From NCBI GenBank assembly GCA_025351005.1, contig JANXWS010000016.1:1-48365 (forward strand): a DNA stretch of 48,365 nt, given 5' to 3'. Shown here one piece after another: positions 22,975-30,120 of the stretch. Below the pieces are notes generated by a model. It was not told the DNA's origin, did no database searches, and was given only the letters and a program-made list of their open reading frames with translations. The position numbers were made by a program, and so were the translations under genes. Origin of the DNA: Pseudomonadota bacterium (GTDB taxonomy: Bacteria; Pseudomonadota; Gammaproteobacteria; Steroidobacterales; Steroidobacteraceae). The number at the start of each line of letters is the position of its first letter. Position 1 is the first letter of the stretch.

Positions 22975-23484
22975 ATGTCGATGTCCCTGTACGACGTCTC
23001 GATCCCGGTACTCAAGCTCGGCCTGACCAACCTGTCCGCGGTCCTCGACAAGGGTGCCGCGCACAGCGAGGCGCGCAAGGTCGGCCCGGACACCTTCCCC
23101 AACGCGCGGCTGATCATCGACATGTTCCCGCTGAAGCGGCAGGTGCAGATCGCCTGCGACACCGCGAAGGGCGCTGCCGCGCGCCTCGCCGGCGTCGAGA
23201 CCCCGAAGCACGAGGACAACGAGGCGACGTTCGCCGAGCTCAAGGCGCGGATCGCGAAGACGGTCGACTTCGTCGGCAGCATCAGGCCCGCCCAGCTGGC
23301 CGGCGCCGAGACGCGCGAGGTGGTGCTGGAGTTCCCGAACCAGACGCTGCGCTTCAACGGCCTCAGCTACCTGAACATGTTCGTGCTGCCGAACTTCTAC
23401 TTCCACACGACGATGGCGTACGCGATCCTGCGCCAGAACGGCGTCGAGGTCGGCAAGATGGACTTCCTCGGCAAGATCCAGTAG
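22975..23484 (+). CDS. DUF1993 protein
   Basis: The product has 169 residues. The ATG at 22975 is preceded by GGAGA. The protein follows the DUF1993 layout: SLYDVSIPVLKLGLTNLSAV at the start, FPNARLIIDMFPLKRQVQIA, DFVGSIRP, and a C-terminal SYLNMFVLPNFYFHTTMAYA, ILRQNGVEVGKMDFLG. The fold is the DinB-like four-helix bundle, which often binds a metal through His residues. No biochemical role is known for the family. It is divergent from the amidohydrolase, and a TACACT at 22933 is a possible -10 element. Confidence 0.9.
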   Translation: MSMSLYDVSIPVLKLGLTNLSAVLDKGAAHSEARKVGPDTFPNARLIIDMFPLKRQVQIACDTAKGAAARLAGVETPKHEDNEATFAELKARIAKTVDFVGSIRPAQLAGAETREVVLEFPNQTLRFNGLSYLNMFVLPNFYFHTTMAYAILRQNGVEVGKMDFLGKIQ

Positions 23485-23529
23485 CCGGCGCGGGCGATCC
23501 GCAGCGGTCGCGCACCACGGCGGTTGCTT

Positions 23530-24300
23530 ATGACCTGGAAGGCCGTCCGGATCGCGCTGCTGCTCGTGGTGCTCGCCGTCGTCGCGAGCGATGCCTGGTT
23601 CGAGCGCGCGCGCAGCGTGAGCTGGCGCGTGACCTTCGACGTCGCCGTCTATCCGATCGCAGCCGACGACAGCCCCGCGACCCGCGCCTACATCGCGACG
23701 CTCGGCCACGCGGCGCTGGCGCCGGTCGAGGTGTTTTTCCGCGACGCGGCGCGCGCCTACGGCGTGCCGCTCGCGGAGCCTGTGCACCTCGGACTCCAGC
23801 CCCCGCTCGCCACGCCACCGCCGGCACCGCCGGCCGATCCCGGCCCGCTCGGTGCGCTCTGGTGGCACCTGCGCATGCGGGTCTACGCGGCCGGGATCCA
23901 CGGCGCAGGACCCGCGCCGCACGTTCGTCTGTTCGTGCTCTACCACGACCCGGCGCAGAGCCCGCGCGTGCCGCACTCGCTGGCGCTGCGCAAGGGACAG
24001 ATCGGCCTGGTCCATGCGTTCGCGCACGACGACCTGGAAGGCAGCAACGACGTCGTGATCGCGCACGAGCTGCTGCACGTCTTCGGCGCGAGCGACAAGT
24101 ACGACCCCGCGACCAACGCGCCGCGCTTCCCGGAGGGATATGGCGAGCCGGAGCTGCTCCCGCGCTACCCGCAGCGCCTGGCCGAGATCATGGCCGGGCG
24201 CCGCGCCATGAGCGCGACCGAGTTCGAGACGCCGGTGTCGCTCGCCGACTGCGTGATCGGTCCCGCGACCGCGGCCGAGATCCACTGGGCGCGGCCGTGA
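23530..24300 (+). CDS. Membrane-anchored zinc-metalloprotease-like protein
   Basis: The product has 256 residues. An N-terminal hydrophobic segment (VRIALLLVVLAVVASDAWF) serves as an anchor or uncleaved signal. A zinc motif HELLH (179-183) within IAHELLHVFGASDKYDP resembles metzincin-like proteases, with a downstream acidic residue (Asp189 or Asp192) as possible third ligand. The segment before it (LYHDPAQSPRVPHSLALRKG, then IGLVHAFAHDD) is the usual edge strand. The family is hypothetical, and the catalytic assignment rests on HExxH alone. It ends before the methyltransferase in the same direction. Confidence 0.65.
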   Translation: MTWKAVRIALLLVVLAVVASDAWFERARSVSWRVTFDVAVYPIAADDSPATRAYIATLGHAALAPVEVFFRDAARAYGVPLAEPVHLGLQPPLATPPPAPPADPGPLGALWWHLRMRVYAAGIHGAGPAPHVRLFVLYHDPAQSPRVPHSLALRKGQIGLVHAFAHDDLEGSNDVVIAHELLHVFGASDKYDPATNAPRFPEGYGEPELLPRYPQRLAEIMAGRRAMSATEFETPVSLADCVIGPATAAEIHWARP

Positions 24301-24379
24301 ACGTTTGGGCGGTCAGTCCGGCGGCGCGGCCGGCCGACCATCGTCGCAGCGGCGGCCCGCTCCGCCGCCGGGAGGGCTC

Positions 24380-25180
24380 GTGACGGCGAGGAGCGGCGAG
24401 CCGAGCGTGGCCGGGGAATACGACCCGGCGATGCAGGCGCTGCTGCAGCTGCTGTGGGGCGAGGGGTTCCTGTCGCCGGGCGGCGCCGGCGAGGTCGAGC
24501 GGCTGCTCGAGGGCAGCGACATCCGCGGCTGCAGCGTGCTCGACATCGGCGCCGCGCTCGGCGCCATCGACGAGCTGCTCGTGACCGTCCACGGCGCCGC
24601 GGCCGTCGTCGCCATCGACGTCGACCCGGCGCTGCTCGCACAGCTGGACCTGCGCATCCGGCGGGCGGGACTCGGCCGTCAGGTCACGAGCCGCTGCGTG
24701 GTGCCCGGGCCGCTGCCGTTCGCGGCGGAGAGCTTCGACGTGGTGTTCTCGAAGGATGCGATCGTGCAGATCCCGGGCAAGGCCGCGCTGTTCGCCGAGG
24801 TCCACCGCGTGCTCCGGCCGGGCGGCCGGTTCATCGCCAGCGACTGGCTGCGCGGGAGTACGGGGCCGCACTCGGCGGAGATGGTCGAGTTCTTCCGGCT
24901 CGAGGGCATCGCCTATAACATGGCCTCGCTCGAGGAGAGCGCCGCGGCGCTGCGCGCGGCGGGGTTCAGGGCGGTCGAGGTGCGCGACCGGAACGCCTGG
25001 TATCTCGACCTCGCGCAGCGTGAGCTCGCGGCGATGACCGGACCGCTCCTGCCGGTGATCGTAGAGCGCATCGGCCGCGAGCGCGCACTGCACTTCGTCG
25101 CGAACTGGCGGCAGCTGGTCGTCGTGCTGGAGCGGGGCGACCTGCGTCCGGGCCACCTGAAGGCGACCAAGGCGAACTGA
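24380..25180 (+). CDS. SAM-dependent methyltransferase
   Basis: The product has 266 residues. The GTG at 24380 has GGAGGG three bases before it. The class I Rossmann methyltransferase pattern is visible: VLDIGAALGAIDELL (motif I), VVAIDVDPALLAQL (acidic end of strand 2), LPFAAESFDVVFSKDAIVQI, FAEVHRVLRPGGRFIASDWL. The closest similarity is to phosphoethanolamine N-methyltransferase-like enzymes (motif SKDAIVQI). The usual Cys-Gly of motif I is Ala-Ala here (GAALGA). No membrane part. It lies 14 bases before the AlaX gene. The acceptor is unknown. Confidence 0.8.
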   Translation: MTARSGEPSVAGEYDPAMQALLQLLWGEGFLSPGGAGEVERLLEGSDIRGCSVLDIGAALGAIDELLVTVHGAAAVVAIDVDPALLAQLDLRIRRAGLGRQVTSRCVVPGPLPFAAESFDVVFSKDAIVQIPGKAALFAEVHRVLRPGGRFIASDWLRGSTGPHSAEMVEFFRLEGIAYNMASLEESAAALRAAGFRAVEVRDRNAWYLDLAQRELAAMTGPLLPVIVERIGRERALHFVANWRQLVVVLERGDLRPGHLKATKAN

Positions 25181-25194
25181 GGCACTGGAGCAGC

Positions 25195-25908
25195 ATGGCT
25201 ACCGAACTGCTATTCCGCGCGGATGCCTATCTGCAGACGGCGACCGCGCGGGTCACGGCCGCCGGCGACGGCCGGATCGAGCTCGACCGGACGATCTTCT
25301 ACTCGACCGGCGGCGGCCAGCCGGGCGACACGGGCGTCCTCGTCCGGTCCGGCGGCGAGCGGCTGCGGATCATCGACACCCGCAAGGGCGACGCGCCAGG
25401 CGCGGTGCTGCACGTCGCCGAACCGGGAGCGGCGCTGCCCGCCGCCGGCGAGGCCGTGGAGCTTGAGATCGACTGGCCCCGCCGCCATGCCCTGATGCGG
25501 CTGCACACCGCGCTGCACGTGATCTCCTGCGTCGTGGTGGCACCGGTCACCGGCGGCCAGATCGCCCCCGACAAGGCGCGCCTGGACTTCGACATCGACA
25601 TGGCGCTGCTCGATGCCGCCCACATCGAGCGGGAGCTGAACGCCATCAGTGCCAGGGGGCTCGCGACCGAGACCGTCTGGATCACGGACGCGGAGCTCGA
25701 CGAGCGACCGGAGCTGGTCAAGACCATGAGCGTGCAGCCGCCGCGCGGCGCCGGGCGGATCAGGCTCCTCAGGATCCCGGGTGTCGACCTGCAGCCCTGC
25801 GGCGGGACGCACGTGCGCAATACCGCCGAGATCGGGACGCTGCGCGTGGTCCGTATCCGCAACGAGGGCAGGCGCAACAAGCGCGTCGAGATCGCCTTCG
25901 GCGCCTGA
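25195..25908 (+). CDS. alaX: AlaX-type alanyl-tRNA editing protein
   Basis: The product has 237 residues. The editing domain of alanyl-tRNA synthetase occurs without the synthetase. FYSTGGGQPGDTG (36-47) and the zinc site (HTALH at 104-108 and CGGTH at 202-206) are intact. AlaX deacylates Ser-tRNA(Ala) or Gly-tRNA(Ala) in trans and so protects translation fidelity. It follows the methyltransferase by 14 bases and is probably in the same transcript. It converges with the next leftward gene. The length (about 237 residues) fits the AlaX-M type. Confidence 0.9.
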   Translation: MATELLFRADAYLQTATARVTAAGDGRIELDRTIFYSTGGGQPGDTGVLVRSGGERLRIIDTRKGDAPGAVLHVAEPGAALPAAGEAVELEIDWPRRHALMRLHTALHVISCVVVAPVTGGQIAPDKARLDFDIDMALLDAAHIERELNAISARGLATETVWITDAELDERPELVKTMSVQPPRGAGRIRLLRIPGVDLQPCGGTHVRNTAEIGTLRVVRIRNEGRRNKRVEIAFGA

Positions 25909-25933
25909 CGCGGCGCCGGCGCGGACTCAGGCG
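25902..25933. terminator. Inverted repeat spanning convergent stops
   Basis: CGCCTGA (25902-25908) pairs with TCAGGCG (25927-25933), with the stop codons of both convergent genes inside the stems and a GCGCCGGCGC palindrome in the loop. A bidirectional terminator is plausible, though no T-run is present. Confidence 0.35.
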
Positions 25934-26349
25934 GTGGCCGCGAACTCGACCGAGAGCTCGCGCTGCTGGAACACGAAATCCAGCAGCCTGGTCTCGATGT
26001 CCTCGCGCAGGCCCGCGAGCGCGAAGCCGAGTTCCTTCGCGAGCTCGCCGACGGTCTCGGACCGCTCCAGGCCGCGGCCCGGATGGTTGGCGGACGCGAG
26101 GCGCTCGGTCACGCTGCGCAGGCGGCGGGCCGCCTGGATGGCGCCGATCGTCTGCAGGGCGTCGGCGATCGCGATCAGTTCACCGAGCGGGGCGTCGCCG
26201 AGCACCCGGTCGAGGGTGCGGTCGTCGAGCGCGTGCATCAGGTGGCTGATGCGGAGCAGGTGCCACTCCGCCTCGCTCAGCGAGCGCACGCCCTGCGCGA
26301 CGAGCTTGCCGCGAAGCGCCTTGCTGATCAGTTCGATGATGCTGTCCAT
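25927..26349 (-). CDS. Hypothetical helical protein
   Basis: The product has 140 residues. It is predicted all-helical: MDSIIELISKALRGKLVAQG, LSEAEWHLLRISHLMHALDD, RTLDRVLGDAPLGELIAIAD, ALQTIGAIQAARRLRSVTER. The pattern faintly resembles the DMP19/DUF4375 type, but I would not assign it. There is no signal peptide. Its start codon faces a 272-bp gap before the MetX-like gene, so the two are divergent and their promoters share that gap. Nothing else is seen in the gap. Function unknown. Confidence 0.55.
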   Translation of the reverse strand: MDSIIELISKALRGKLVAQGVRSLSEAEWHLLRISHLMHALDDRTLDRVLGDAPLGELIAIADALQTIGAIQAARRLRSVTERLASANHPGRGLERSETVGELAKELGFALAGLREDIETRLLDFVFQQRELSVEFAATA

Positions 26350-26621
26350 GTTTCCCTCGGCCAGCGGCTGAATGCACTTGATTACGATTCCACTCTAAGG
26401 AATCCGTGAACCCCGTCGCAATCGTGGAACCGTGTAGAAGGGCATGGAGAAGAACCCTATTTTGCTGGCCGCTCGTACACTTTCGCCGCCAAGGCGCCAG
26501 ATTCTGGTAAATCAGGCCGCCGGCGACGCACGAGCGGCGGCTGGCCGACCGCGCCGCGGTTCAGGGACTCCGGCGCATCGGCGCGATGCGAGGCTCGGAC
26601 CGGGATCCGGGAGGGATGACG

Positions 26622-27707
26622 ATGCGCAAGCACTACACCGGCCTGTTGCTGTTGCTGGCCGCGACCGGCCTCGCCCACGGCGATCCTGCACCGCTCGCGA
26701 CCAGCGAAGGCGACTATGTCGCGAGGGATTTCCACTTCGCGAACGGTGCCACGCTGCCCGAGCTCAGGCTGCACTACACGACGCTCGGCCGGCCGCAGCG
26801 CGATGCGGGTGGCCATGTCCTCAATGCCGTGCTGCTCCTGCATGGCACCGGCGGCGACGGTCATCAGTTCCTGCGCCCGCAGTTCGCGGGCGAGCTGTTC
26901 GGACCCGGCCAGCCGCTCGACGTCGCGAAGTACTACGTGATCCTTCCGGACGGCATTGGCCACGGCAGGTCCGCGAAGCCGAGCGACGGCGCGCACGCGC
27001 GCTTCCCCGAATACGCCTACGCCGACATGGTCGCCGCGCAGCACCAGCTGCTGACCGCCGGGCTCGGCGTCGATCACCTGCGCCTGCTGCTCGGCACGTC
27101 GATGGGCTGCATGCACGGCTTCCTGTGGGGCGAGCGCTACGGTGGGTTCATGGATGCGCTGATGCCGCTCGCCTGCCTGCCGGTGCAGATCGCCGGGCGC
27201 AACCGGATCTGGCGTCGCATGCTGATCGAGGCGATCCGCGACGATCCGGCCTGGTCCGGCGGCGACTACCGCGAGCAGCCGCGCAATGCGCTGCGCACGG
27301 CGTCCGACCTGCTGCTGCTCGCCGGCAGCGCGCCGCTGCCGATGCAGGCCGCCTATCCGACCCGCGACGCCGCCGACCGGCGCGTCGCGGAATACACGAC
27401 CGCCTCGCTCGCGACGCTCGATGCCAACGACCTTCTCTACCAGGTCAGCGCCTCGCGCGACTACGACCCGTCGGCCGGGCTCGAGGACATCGTGGCGCAG
27501 ACGGTGTGGATCAACTCGGCCGACGACTTCATCAACCCGCCGGAGCTCGGCATCGCCGAGGCGCAGGCGAAGCGGCTGCGGCACGGCCGCTTCGTGCTGC
27601 TGCCGGGCGGCGAGCACGGGCATGGGCACGGCACGCACACGTGGGCGGCGGTCTGGAAGCCGGAGCTGGTCGCGCTGCTCGCGGCGAGCGAGCGGCCGGT
27701 GCGCTGA
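26622..27707 (+). CDS. Secreted alpha/beta hydrolase, MetX-like
   Basis: The product has 361 residues. The ATG at 26622 is preceded by GGGAGGG, and the protein starts with a signal peptide (MRKHYTGLLLLLAATGLAHG). The alpha/beta hydrolase order is LLLHGTGGDGHQFL (oxyanion region), ILPDGIGHGRS, nucleophile elbow LGTSMGCMHG with Ser160, an acid strand WINSADDFINPPE and a His near the end (GHGHGTHTW). It resembles homoserine O-acetyltransferase (MetX) but is exported, so a biosynthetic role is unlikely; a secreted esterase or acyltransferase fits better. It converges with the GST gene. Substrate unknown. Confidence 0.8.
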   Translation: MRKHYTGLLLLLAATGLAHGDPAPLATSEGDYVARDFHFANGATLPELRLHYTTLGRPQRDAGGHVLNAVLLLHGTGGDGHQFLRPQFAGELFGPGQPLDVAKYYVILPDGIGHGRSAKPSDGAHARFPEYAYADMVAAQHQLLTAGLGVDHLRLLLGTSMGCMHGFLWGERYGGFMDALMPLACLPVQIAGRNRIWRRMLIEAIRDDPAWSGGDYREQPRNALRTASDLLLLAGSAPLPMQAAYPTRDAADRRVAEYTTASLATLDANDLLYQVSASRDYDPSAGLEDIVAQTVWINSADDFINPPELGIAEAQAKRLRHGRFVLLPGGEHGHGHGTHTWAAVWKPELVALLAASERPVR

Positions 27708-27715
27708 CGGCGGCG

Positions 27716-27735
27716 GGACCGGCGCTCGCCGGTCC
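27716..27735. terminator. Strong hairpin between convergent genes
   Basis: GGACCGGC and GCCGGTCC form a perfect 8-bp stem with a four-base loop (GCTC). It sits in the 74-bp gap between the MetX-like and GST genes, which converge. No U-tract follows on either strand. Confidence 0.4.
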
Positions 27736-27781
27736 GCGTCCGGGCTTGAGATGCGCGGCGTGCGCGCGATCTGTTCAGCCG

Positions 27782-28378
27782 CTATGGCACTTCGGCGGCG
27801 GTGGCGCGCTGCGCGGCCGGCCGGGCCATGCAGCGGTCGGCGTAGGCGAACAGCGCCGGCTCGTCCTTGGTGAGCCCGAACTGCCGCAGGAAAAAACATG
27901 CCGTCCCGAGCATGACGTCGGCGGAGAACCGCTGGCCGAGGATCCACGGTCCGCCCGCCGTACCGAGCCCCGCGCGCAGCGTGTCGAGCATCAGCTCGTA
28001 GGTGCCCCAGCCGTGCGCCGCCGCGCTCGCCGGTGCGTTCGTGAACTTCTCCGCCATCGCGGGTTCGATGACCGAGTTCGTGTACAGCAGCCACTGCAGG
28101 TAGCGTCCGCGGTCGGGATCGCCAATCGCGGGCGCGAGCTCCGCCGCCGGGTACTGGTCGGCGAGGTACAGACAGATCGCACCCGAGTCCCACAATCGGG
28201 TCGCACCGTCCTCGAGCGCCGGTACCTTGCCCATCGGCGAGACCGCCCGGAAGGCCGGGTCCGCCTTCGCCTTGGCATCGCGGATGTCGATGAACACGAG
28301 CTCAAACGGCGCGCCGAGCTCGTGCAGCATCCACAACGCGCGCGTGGCGCGTGTCTTCGGGCACCAGTACAGTTTCAT
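27782..28378 (-). CDS. Glutathione S-transferase family protein
   Basis: The product has 198 residues. The ATG at 28378 has GAGGAG about nine bases upstream. The thioredoxin-like N-terminal domain is typical of GSTs: MKLYWCPKTRATRALWMLHE, VSPMGKVPALEDG with the cis-Pro, and LWDSGAICLYLAD for gamma-glutamyl binding. The C-terminal helical domain follows (RGRYLQWLLYTNSVIEPAMA, GGPWILGQRFSADVMLG). Class assignment and substrate cannot be fixed. It is a cytosolic detoxification or conjugation enzyme. Confidence 0.9.
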   Translation of the reverse strand: MKLYWCPKTRATRALWMLHELGAPFELVFIDIRDAKAKADPAFRAVSPMGKVPALEDGATRLWDSGAICLYLADQYPAAELAPAIGDPDRGRYLQWLLYTNSVIEPAMAEKFTNAPASAAAHGWGTYELMLDTLRAGLGTAGGPWILGQRFSADVMLGTACFFLRQFGLTKDEPALFAYADRCMARPAAQRATAAEVP

Positions 28379-28445
28379 GGCCGACACTCCTCGGTTGAGC
28401 GACCTGGCGCCGTGCGGCGGCGCCACGCGCCCGGTGACATTCGAA

Positions 28446-29129
28446 TCAGGATCCGTCGAGGCGCAGCGCGATGCGCTCGGCGACCGTCATGATCGCCGCA
28501 TCCATGCACCCCCACAATCGCGCCCGGTCCTTCGGAAAGGCGTCGAAGGACTGCCACTCGCAGTCGCCGGTCGCGGCGATGACCTCGCCTCCCCTGCCCA
28601 TGTCCTTCGGCGCATTGTAATGAATGCGCCGGCTGCTGCGCTGCAGGTCGCCCTTCGCGCCGAGCAGGCGATAGCTGACCGCCAGCAGCGGTCGGTACGA
28701 CTCGAGGGCGCCGCTGCGATAGAGGCCGAACCACTCGACGCTGACGTCGAGCAGGGATCCGGGCAGCGCGGTCTGCGGCAGGCGGTCGCGCGCGAGCGGA
28801 CCGGGCACCAGTTCCGCCGGGCGGCTGACGGTCAGCGGCAGCGCGACGTGGCCGCGGCCGGCGAGCGCCTCGAGCAGGCCCTGCTGGACGCGCTTCGCGA
28901 GGTCGAAGCGGTCCTCCTTCGCCATGCGCTTCAGCTGCGACGCCTTGCTCTCGTCCCCCCACGGATCGACGAGCTGCATCAGCCCGCCTGCGACCGCCGA
29001 CCAGCGCGTCGGCGTCGCGGGCGTGACGACGCTGATCGTCTGCAGCCCCTCGCCGCTCGCCGCAACGCCGGGAAGCAGCAGCGCCACTGCCACGATCAGG
29101 AGCGAGGTCGGGACGTTCACGGCGGCCAT
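28446..29129 (-). CDS. Secreted hypothetical protein
   Basis: The product has 227 residues with a signal peptide (MAAVNVPTSLLIVAVALLLP, GVAASGE). The mature part alternates helices and strands (RFDLAKRVQQGLLEALAGRG, SLLDVSVEWFGLYRSGALES, YRPLLAVSYRLLGAKGDLQR) and has two Cys near the end (GDCEWQ, WGCMDA) that could form a disulfide. I do not recognise a family, and no catalytic motif is visible. It is probably periplasmic. It lies between the GST and GFA genes in the same direction. Confidence 0.6.
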   Translation of the reverse strand: MAAVNVPTSLLIVAVALLLPGVAASGEGLQTISVVTPATPTRWSAVAGGLMQLVDPWGDESKASQLKRMAKEDRFDLAKRVQQGLLEALAGRGHVALPLTVSRPAELVPGPLARDRLPQTALPGSLLDVSVEWFGLYRSGALESYRPLLAVSYRLLGAKGDLQRSSRRIHYNAPKDMGRGGEVIAATGDCEWQSFDAFPKDRARLWGCMDAAIMTVAERIALRLDGS

Positions 29130-29151
29130 CGGCCGTACGCTCTAACTCGGC

Positions 29152-29583
29152 TCAGGAGGCCGACGCGGGCGGCGGGATCGGCGCCGGCTGACCCTCATGC
29201 GCCGGCAGCTCCACGTCGATGCAGGCCCAGCTCGGCGCCGCGTCGATCCAGACGGTCATCGCCGGTGCCGCGATCTCCGGGTCGTCGAGCGTGCCGGCGC
29301 GCAGGAACACGGCGTGCGGGCGCGATTCGGCGGCGCTCGAGACCGGCGTGCTGCAGACCGGGCAGAAACGCCGGTGCATCACGTTGCCGCTGTCGGCAAC
29401 GCTGCGATAGTCGCTGAGCGTGCCGCTGATCGTGACCGCCGCGGCCGGGAAGGCGACGTTGACCGTGCCGCTGCCGGCGCCGAGGTACTGGCACACGCGG
29501 CACCAGCAGGCGCGCGTCGTGATCGGCTCGGCCGTGACGCGATAGCGCACGGCACCGCAGAGGCATCCACCGGTGATCTCCAT
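29152..29583 (-). CDS. GFA-family zinc protein downstream of soxG
   Basis: The product has 143 residues. The zinc cysteines of the glutathione-dependent formaldehyde-activating family are complete: GGCLCGAVRY (Cys7, Cys9), CWCRVC (Cys26, Cys28, Cys31) and CPVC (Cys74, Cys77). A strong GGGGGGAG lies before the start. It begins 33 bases after the soxG stop, in the same direction. Sarcosine oxidase can release formaldehyde, so a formaldehyde-handling role would fit, but many GFA proteins have other or unknown substrates. A hairpin separates it from soxG. Confidence 0.8.
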   Translation of the reverse strand: MEITGGCLCGAVRYRVTAEPITTRACWCRVCQYLGAGSGTVNVAFPAAAVTISGTLSDYRSVADSGNVMHRRFCPVCSTPVSSAAESRPHAVFLRAGTLDDPEIAAPAMTVWIDAAPSWACIDVELPAHEGQPAPIPPPASAS

Positions 29584-29600
29584 GGCACTCCCCCCGAGAA

Positions 29601-29629
29601 CCCGTCCGGGACTCCGCTAGCCGGACGGG
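29601..29629 (-). terminator. 9-bp hairpin around the soxG stop codon
   Basis: CCCGTCCGG (29601-29609) and CCGGACGGG (29621-29629) form a perfect 9-bp stem with an 11-base loop that contains the soxG TAG. It could terminate or attenuate the sox transcript before the GFA gene. Confidence 0.45.
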
Positions 29630-30120
29630 CGGTGCCGCTCGACGGCGGCGGTGAAGTCGCAAGCGTAGCTCGCCCGCACCCAAAGTGCGAAGCCGCCGGT
29701 GACGCGCGCGAGCACCAGCGGGCAGTCGAAGAGCACCAGCGCCGCGCAGCCGCGACCGGCCAGCACCGCGTCCAGGTCGACGGCGCTCGCGAGCACGCGC
29801 GCCGCGCCCGGACCCGTCAGCTGCATCGCCTGCCACTTGCCGGAGACGTCGACGAGCGTGCCCGCGCCGGCGTCGACCGCGGCCGCGACCAGCGCCGTCA
29901 GCGCCTCGTCGGGATCCGGCAGCAGCCAGCGCGCCGGCGCGAAGTGCAGCAGCGTCGGCCGGTCGTCCGGACCGAGGCTGACCGCACCCGGTTCGACCGG
30001 CCAGGCGGCACGGAGCGCGCCGTCCGGCGGGAACGCGAAGGCGACGAACTCGAGCGTGCGGACGGCAGCCCCGCGCTCGAGCCGGACGCCGGCCAGCGCG
30101 TCTGCGGCGACGGCGCTCAT
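29617..30120 (-). CDS. soxG: Sarcosine oxidase gamma subunit
   Basis: The product has 167 residues. The start overlaps the soxA stop (ATGA). The sequence has the small GcvT-like fold of SoxG: LLHFAPARWLLPDPD, GAGTLVDVSGKWQAMQLTGP, GAARVLASAVDLD, and a C-terminal VTGGFALWVRASYACDFTAA. In heterotetrameric sarcosine oxidase gamma contacts alpha and contributes to the shell of the enzyme. Similarity of SoxG proteins is always weak, but the position at the end of soxBDA makes the call secure. Confidence 0.88.
   Translation of the reverse strand: MSAVAADALAGVRLERGAAVRTLEFVAFAFPPDGALRAAWPVEPGAVSLGPDDRPTLLHFAPARWLLPDPDEALTALVAAAVDAGAGTLVDVSGKWQAMQLTGPGAARVLASAVDLDAVLAGRGCAALVLFDCPLVLARVTGGFALWVRASYACDFTAAVERHRPSG

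Noticed and set aside
21045-24383. Very long open frame (1112 codons) on the plus strand
   Set aside because: It lies opposite the class V aminotransferase and amidohydrolase, then continues through DUF1993 and the metalloprotease-like gene in another frame. Its translation is Arg/Ala/Pro-rich without motifs: a shadow of high GC.
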